Source: Bacteroidetes bacterium UBA1860 (GTDB lineage: Bacteria; Bacteroidota; Rhodothermia; Balneolales; Balneolaceae). Taken from it: a stretch of DNA of 9,880 bases. The first letter of the stretch is position 1; each line of letters opens with the position of its first letter. Under the pieces are notes generated by a model. That model ran no database searches and was not told where the DNA came from. It worked only from the letters and a program-made list of their open reading frames with translations. Where the stretch lies: contig DDIC01000082.1 of the NCBI GenBank assembly GCA_002338335.1, positions 7,809 through 17,688 on the forward strand. Reading direction: 5' to 3'. Positions 6,797 through 9,880 of the stretch are shown piece by piece. Position numbers and translations under genes: made by a program.

Positions 6797-7090
6797 ATGC
6801 CAGCCCAAGCCTTAACGAACGACGAACTCACTCAAGAACTCAAGATGCTTCCAGAATGGAAATTTGAGAATGACGCTCTTACGCGTACGATTACCGTAGG
6901 GGATTTTCGTGAGGCGATGCAATTACTCTTGGCTATTGGGTTTGAGGCAGAGGCTTTGCAGCACCATCCTGAATTGACAAATGTCTATAATAGAGTATCG
7001 ATTCGATTAACCACACACGATGCAGGAGACAAAGTGACCGCGCTAGATATCGCATTGGCTCAAGCAATAGATGCACTATTTACACCCTAA
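6797..7090 (+). CDS. phhB: Pterin-4a-carbinolamine dehydratase (4a-hydroxytetrahydrobiopterin dehydratase)
   Basis: This family dehydrates 4a-hydroxytetrahydropterin to quinonoid dihydropterin, recycling the cofactor of aromatic amino acid hydroxylases. Some bacterial members are instead linked to molybdopterin metabolism. The 97-residue soluble product has the full active-site pattern: HHPELTNVYNRVSIRL starting at H56-H57-P58, then TTHDAG with H74-D75, and D84 in the TALDIALAQAID helix. It starts with LTNDELTQEL and PEWKF, also typical. No signal peptide or membrane segment is seen, so it is cytoplasmic. It lies 36 bases after nuoM and 42 before nuoN, on the same strand, and is probably in one transcript with them. 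The ATG has no SD. No hydroxylase is in the window, so the substrate is open. Confidence 0.95.
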   Translation: MPAQALTNDELTQELKMLPEWKFENDALTRTITVGDFREAMQLLLAIGFEAEALQHHPELTNVYNRVSIRLTTHDAGDKVTALDIALAQAIDALFTP

Positions 7091-7132
7091 TGATCCACAG
7101 CGCACCTGTCAAACACGTCGATTTTTGAACCC

Positions 7133-8581
7133 ATGACCACAGATCTTCTCGCATTTTTACCGGGTCTTTTAACCGCAGTTGGCGGCATTTTCGTCATGAT
7201 GCTAGGTGCATTTCGAGCCAATAAGCAGGTTGTTCTGACGGCGACGCTAGGTTTTCTCCTAGCTGCCTTTGGCGCTGCATTGTGGCAGTCGAGTTTGCCG
7301 GCAAGTGTGGCATTCACCGAGATGATTCGTTCAGGTTCATTTACATCGTTCTTGACGGCAATCATTCTATTTGCAGGAATTGTGACGACGCTGGTGAATC
7401 AGGAGGTCATGCAAGGGCGTCGCGCCCATTCACCCGAAGTGTATGCGATGCTTCTGTTCGCGATCACCGGTATGCTTGCCTTTGTGGCATCAAACCATCT
7501 TTTGCTCTTGTTCGTGGGTCTTGAAACCATGTCCATTGCTCTCTATGTGCTAGCGGGCTTGTACAAAAATGAACGTCATGGGGTAGAGGCGGGGCTTAAA
7601 TACTTTATTTTGGGCGCCTTTGCATCGGGATTCTTGTTATATGGGATATCCTTCATCTATGGTGCCACGGGGTCTTTGGGTTTTGAGGCAGTGGCCTTAG
7701 CATCTCCCGAAGTCACCCAGACCTTATTTTTCCGTGCAGGAATTGGCCTCATGTTGGTTGGATTCTTTTTCAAAGTGTCTGCTGTACCGTTTCATATGTG
7801 GACGCCAGATGTGTACCAAGGCTCTCCAACGGCCATGGCAGGTTTTATGTCTACAGCATCCAAAGTGGCTGCTTTTGGAGCTTTTTGGGTGCTTTTGAGT
7901 CCATTACTCTCCAGCGCCGATGTCTCCACGTCAGGTTCGGCTCAGCTATCTGCATTGTATTGGATTTCCATACTGAGTATGGTCATTGGTAACCTAACGA
8001 GCATTGCACAGCAGGACCTTAAGCGGATTCTTGGCTTTTCCAGCATCGGTCACGCCGGATATGTATTAATCGGGTTTGTCGTTGGGACACCTCAGGCATT
8101 CACAGCGATAATGTTTTACCTTGTGGCATACACGCTCATGAATTTGGGCGCATTTGCGATGATTGCCCACTTTGAGCGAACCTTTGGCTGGACCGACACA
8201 TCTATGGACCAACTCAAGGGGGTAGGGCGTGTGGCACCTCGTCGCGTGGCTTTGTTATCCCTGTTTATGCTTTCACTGGCAGGATTTCCCCCTCTCGCAG
8301 GATTTTTTGGTAAATATCTCGTCTTTTCTGCGGCCATTGAGGCGGGATTTGTCACCCTGACTGTGATTGCCATCGTATCTGCAATCGTGGGTGCTTTTGT
8401 TTACCTGCGGGTCATCGGGCAGGCTTATTTTGAAGAGGGTGAATCGACGCAACCCAAGGAAGATCTTGGATGGGGCTTGGTACTCGCTGTTTCCATACTT
8501 GCAGCTGGGACGCTCCATTTTGGATTAGATGCCCTGATGCCATGGCCATCGCTTCTAGATTGGATTTCGACACTAATGTGA
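7133..8581 (+). CDS. nuoN: NuoN, NADH-quinone oxidoreductase (complex I) subunit N
   Basis: NuoN is the antiporter-like subunit closest to NuoK in the complex I membrane arm. The 482-residue product has normal family length and the conserved charged residues: E131 in GLETMSIALYVLAG, K156 in GLKYFILGAFASG, K214 in FFFKVSAVPFHMWTPDVYQG, K244 in STASKVAAFGA, and K394 in AGFFGKYLVF. The pattern DLKRILGFSSIGHAGY (295-310) is also typical. These features separate it from NuoM and from MrpD. The ATG at 7133 gives the usual N-terminus (LLAFLPGLLTAVGG) but lacks an SD. It is the last gene of the block. No clear terminator follows. Confidence 0.97.
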   Translation: MTTDLLAFLPGLLTAVGGIFVMMLGAFRANKQVVLTATLGFLLAAFGAALWQSSLPASVAFTEMIRSGSFTSFLTAIILFAGIVTTLVNQEVMQGRRAHSPEVYAMLLFAITGMLAFVASNHLLLLFVGLETMSIALYVLAGLYKNERHGVEAGLKYFILGAFASGFLLYGISFIYGATGSLGFEAVALASPEVTQTLFFRAGIGLMLVGFFFKVSAVPFHMWTPDVYQGSPTAMAGFMSTASKVAAFGAFWVLLSPLLSSADVSTSGSAQLSALYWISILSMVIGNLTSIAQQDLKRILGFSSIGHAGYVLIGFVVGTPQAFTAIMFYLVAYTLMNLGAFAMIAHFERTFGWTDTSMDQLKGVGRVAPRRVALLSLFMLSLAGFPPLAGFFGKYLVFSAAIEAGFVTLTVIAIVSAIVGAFVYLRVIGQAYFEEGESTQPKEDLGWGLVLAVSILAAGTLHFGLDALMPWPSLLDWISTLM

Positions 8582-8595
8582 GGTACGCCCTATTA

Positions 8596-8610
8596 CATGT
8601 TCCAAACATG
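8596..8610. repeat. 15-base palindrome downstream of nuoN
   Basis: CATGTT and AACATG form a perfect six-base inverted repeat around CCA. It begins 14 bases after the nuoN stop. There is no T-tract after it, so it is a poor intrinsic terminator. It could stabilise the 3' end of the nuo transcript, serve as a protein site, or be chance. Confidence 0.3.
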
Positions 8611-8634
8611 AAATAAGCCGATAAATTAGTCTCC

Positions 8635-8661
8635 TTTTCAAAATCCTTGTATATTTAAAAT
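8635..8661 (+). promoter_or_regulatory. Candidate promoter for rpsF-rpsR-rplI
   Basis: An AT-rich stretch contains TAAAAT (8656-8661), five of six to the -10 consensus, with TTTTCA (8635-8640) 15 bases upstream. An overlapping TATATT (8650-8655) is an alternative -10. The better-looking TATGAT at 8680-8685 would place transcription start inside the leader hairpins described below. The spacing is not ideal, so the exact promoter is uncertain. Confidence 0.3.
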
Positions 8662-8663
8662 CT

Positions 8664-8708
8664 GTCATCAATCGAGGGATATGATGACTGTTTTCACCGA
8701 AAACATCC
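8664..8708 (+). promoter_or_regulatory. rpsF leader with two adjacent hairpins, candidate S6:S18 autoregulatory site
   Basis: Two perfect seven-base inverted repeats lie back to back just before rpsF. The first is GTCATCA (8664-8670) with TGATGAC (8682-8688) around an 11-base loop containing GAGGG. The second is TGTTTTC (8689-8695) with GAAAACA (8699-8705) around the loop ACC, so ACCG spans the loop and the first base of its 3' arm. Transcripts of rpsF in many bacteria are known to carry a structured leader with a conserved CCG that is bound by the S6:S18 protein pair. Both proteins are encoded directly downstream here. That this leader belongs to that class is inference. GGAT in the first loop could also pair weakly with ATCC at 8705-8708. 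Confidence 0.45.
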
Positions 8709-8723
8709 ACAGAACCAAAAAAC

Positions 8724-9104
8724 ATGTCTGATTTCTACGAAGTGACCTATGTCCTTTCTCCCGTCTTGGAGGAAGATGAGACCAAAAAATTGGTCGAAAC
8801 CGTGAACGGCTGGATCGAAGCTGAAGGCGGTAAAATTGAAGAAGTAAATGAATGGGGCCTAAAAAAGTTTGCCACTCCAATGGAAGGCAAAACGAATGGC
8901 TATTATGTGAACATGTATTTTTCAGGCCCTGGAGCTGTATTGCCAGTTTTAGAGCGCCAGATTAACATACATGACCATATTCTTCGCCATCTAGCTCTAA
9001 AATATGACGCCAAAATGAAGCGCCATCGTGAGCTCATCAAAAAGGGTGATCTACCCACGATTCTTGAAGTCGAAGAAACTGTTCCTGAAGAGGCCCAAGC
9101 ATGA
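8724..9104 (+). CDS. rpsF: Small subunit ribosomal protein bS6
   Basis: bS6 is a small-subunit platform protein that binds 16S rRNA together with bS18. The 126-residue product begins SDFYEVTYVLSP and carries the conserved core EWGLKKFATPMEGKTNGYY (43-61) and LERQINIHDHILRHLALKYD (76-95), with an acidic tail (EVEETVPEEAQA). The tail makes it somewhat longer than the shortest family members but within normal range. No SD precedes the ATG at 8724, and the stretch just before it is A-rich (CCAAAAAAC). The end overlaps rpsR by four bases, so the two partners are coupled in translation. Confidence 0.96.
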   Translation: MSDFYEVTYVLSPVLEEDETKKLVETVNGWIEAEGGKIEEVNEWGLKKFATPMEGKTNGYYVNMYFSGPGAVLPVLERQINIHDHILRHLALKYDAKMKRHRELIKKGDLPTILEVEETVPEEAQA

Positions 9105-9352
9105 TTAAGAACCCTACACATCCCAAAAAGAATAATCTCAAGACCAAAGAGTGTAAGTTCACAGCTGCTGGCATTGAGTACATTGACTATAAGCAGACGG
9201 ATACCCTTGAGAAATTCATCAATGACCAAGGCAAAATCCTCCCAAGTCGTGTGACTGGAAATAGTGCAAAGCATCAACGCCAACTTGCAACAGCGATCAA
9301 GCGTGCACGTTTCATTGGCTTGCTTCCATACGTTGCTGAAAACATCCGCTAA
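9101..9352 (+). CDS. rpsR: Small subunit ribosomal protein bS18
   Basis: bS18 binds next to bS6 on the 30S platform. The 83-residue product has a basic N-terminus, then C18-KF, IEYIDYKQTDTLEKFI (25-40), GKILPSRVTGNSAKHQRQL (44-62) and AIKRARFIGLLPYV (65-78), the standard order of the family. Only one of the Cys residues found in zinc-binding S18 forms is present, so it is the non-zinc type. The motif reads PSR where PRR is usual. The ATG overlaps the rpsF stop as ATGA. No single-stranded DNA-binding protein or PriB gene separates rpsF from rpsR. Confidence 0.97.
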   Translation: MIKNPTHPKKNNLKTKECKFTAAGIEYIDYKQTDTLEKFINDQGKILPSRVTGNSAKHQRQLATAIKRARFIGLLPYVAENIR

Positions 9353-9370
9353 ACCTGACCTACGTCTATC

Positions 9371-9820
9371 ATGAAAGTTATTTTAAAAGAATCGATCGAA
9401 AAGCTAGGCAATGAAGGCGATGTTGTGAATGTGAAGCCTGGTTATGGCCGGAACTTCCTTATTCCACAATCAAAGGCTGTTCTTGCAACTCCTGGAGCAC
9501 TTCGTACACTAGAGAATGAGCGTGAAGCGATTGAACGCAGAGTTGCTGCGACCATTCAAGATGCCGAGAAACTCAAGGAGATGATTGAGAAGACACAACT
9601 CACGATTGAAGTTAATGTGGGTGACGAAGACAAGCTCTTTGGAAGTGTGACAAATCGTCAAATTGCTGAGCTTCTCACAGAGAAAGGATTCGATATCGAT
9701 CGCAAGAACATCACCTTTGAAGATGAGATCAAAACAACGGGTGAATTCAAGGCTGTTATCGCCCTTGTAGGTGAACTCAAGGCGTATCTTCCACTCACCG
9801 TGGTCGCCGCAGAAGAATAA
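9371..9820 (+). CDS. rplI: Large subunit ribosomal protein bL9
   Basis: bL9 binds 23S rRNA near the L1 stalk and has two globular domains joined by a long helix. The 149-residue product matches this: an N-terminal domain with G13-NEGDVVNVKPGYGRNFLIP ending at residue 32, a charged connecting helix at about 41-75, and a C-terminal domain with KLFGSVTNRQIAELL (88-102). The usual GEH near the C-terminus reads GEFKAVIAL (124-132), a mild change. It starts 18 bases after rpsR with an ATG that has no SD. Length is normal. Confidence 0.97.
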   Translation: MKVILKESIEKLGNEGDVVNVKPGYGRNFLIPQSKAVLATPGALRTLENEREAIERRVAATIQDAEKLKEMIEKTQLTIEVNVGDEDKLFGSVTNRQIAELLTEKGFDIDRKNITFEDEIKTTGEFKAVIALVGELKAYLPLTVVAAEE

Positions 9821-9830
9821 TCTTTGACCT

Positions 9831-9880
9831 ATGCGATGGGCATTTCTTTGGGCGCTTAGTACCCTCGCTGTCCTCAGTGC
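9831..9880 (+). CDS. Start of an unknown gene with a signal-peptide-like N-terminus (truncated by the edge)
   Basis: Ten bases after the rplI stop an ATG opens a frame that runs to the right edge without a stop. The 16 complete codons read MRWAFLWALSTLAVLS: one basic residue, then an unbroken hydrophobic stretch, like the beginning of a secretion signal or a membrane anchor. No SD is seen, but the ribosomal genes next to it also lack one. Fifty bases are too few to name a family, and an open frame of this length could be chance. The close spacing and same strand favour a real gene. Confidence 0.45.
   Translation, partial: MRWAFLWALSTLAVLS

Noticed and set aside
8680..8685. TATGAT as the -10 box of rpsF
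   Set aside because: It looks good alone, but no -35 element lies at the right distance and it falls inside the first leader hairpin.
8668..8880. Minus-strand open frame over the rpsF leader and start of rpsF
   Set aside because: It overlaps a certain ribosomal protein gene and the translation shows no recognisable domain.
8903..9283. 126-residue minus-strand open frame opposite rpsF and rpsR
   Set aside because: It covers two certain ribosomal protein genes on the other strand. Its length is explained by their codon bias.
1..9880. TGA reassigned to glycine or tryptophan, as in some candidate phyla
   Set aside because: TGA ends mrpB, mrpC, mrpF, mrpG, the MbhE-like gene, nuoM, nuoN and rpsF at the lengths expected for their families.
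1..9880. CRISPR arrays, insertion sequences, tRNA genes, phage genes
   Set aside because: No repeat-spacer pattern, transposase-like frame, terminal repeats or tRNA-like sequence was found. Nearly all of the window is occupied by recognisable genes.

Overview
This window is a bacterial chromosomal segment built from two energy-converting membrane gene clusters and a ribosomal protein operon. Moderate GC (by eye), TGA used as a normal stop, complex I genes and the rpsF-rpsR-rplI order all say Bacteria. The phylum cannot be assigned from sequence alone. Use of Shine-Dalgarno (SD) sequences is patchy: strong GGAGG precedes some genes inside the membrane operons, and nothing convincing precedes many others.

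Region 1 (1-2873, minus strand) is a tightly packed operon for a Mrp-type cation/proton antiporter module. In transcription order it reads mrpE, mrpF, mrpG, an MbhD-like gene, an MbhE-like gene, mrpB, mrpC and the start of mrpD, which runs off the left edge. Most junctions overlap by 4 or 8 bases. The two small MbhD/MbhE-like genes correspond to the C-terminal end of a classical MrpA. The order E-F-G-(D)-(E)-B-C-D matches the archaeal MBH membrane-bound hydrogenase module (mbhA to mbhH), not the classical mrpABCDEFG order. What lies beyond the left edge decides whether this is a stand-alone antiporter or part of a larger redox-driven complex.

Region 2 (2874-3113) is a divergent 240-base intergenic region. 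It holds a candidate promoter for the Mrp operon, an AT-rich stretch, a possible RNA hairpin and a short coding-looking stretch of unknown meaning.

Region 3 (3114-8581, plus strand) is nuoL, nuoM, a pterin-4a-carbinolamine dehydratase gene and nuoN. These are the three large antiporter-like subunits of respiratory complex I, with a small soluble enzyme gene between the last two. The nuoA-K genes are not next to them, so either the complex I genes are split over the chromosome or the block was moved here. MrpD, NuoL, NuoM and NuoN are homologous, so four related ion-translocating subunits fall within about 8.6 kb.

Region 4 (8582-9820, plus strand) is rpsF, rpsR and rplI, preceded by a leader that can form two back-to-back hairpins, the second presenting ACCG. 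This is a candidate autoregulatory site for the S6:S18 complex. A new reading frame with a signal-peptide-like start begins at 9831 and runs off the right edge.

No clearly new system is visible. The best leads are the MBH-like layout of the Mrp cluster, its head-to-head pairing with nuoLMN, the dehydratase inside the nuo block and the rpsF leader structure.
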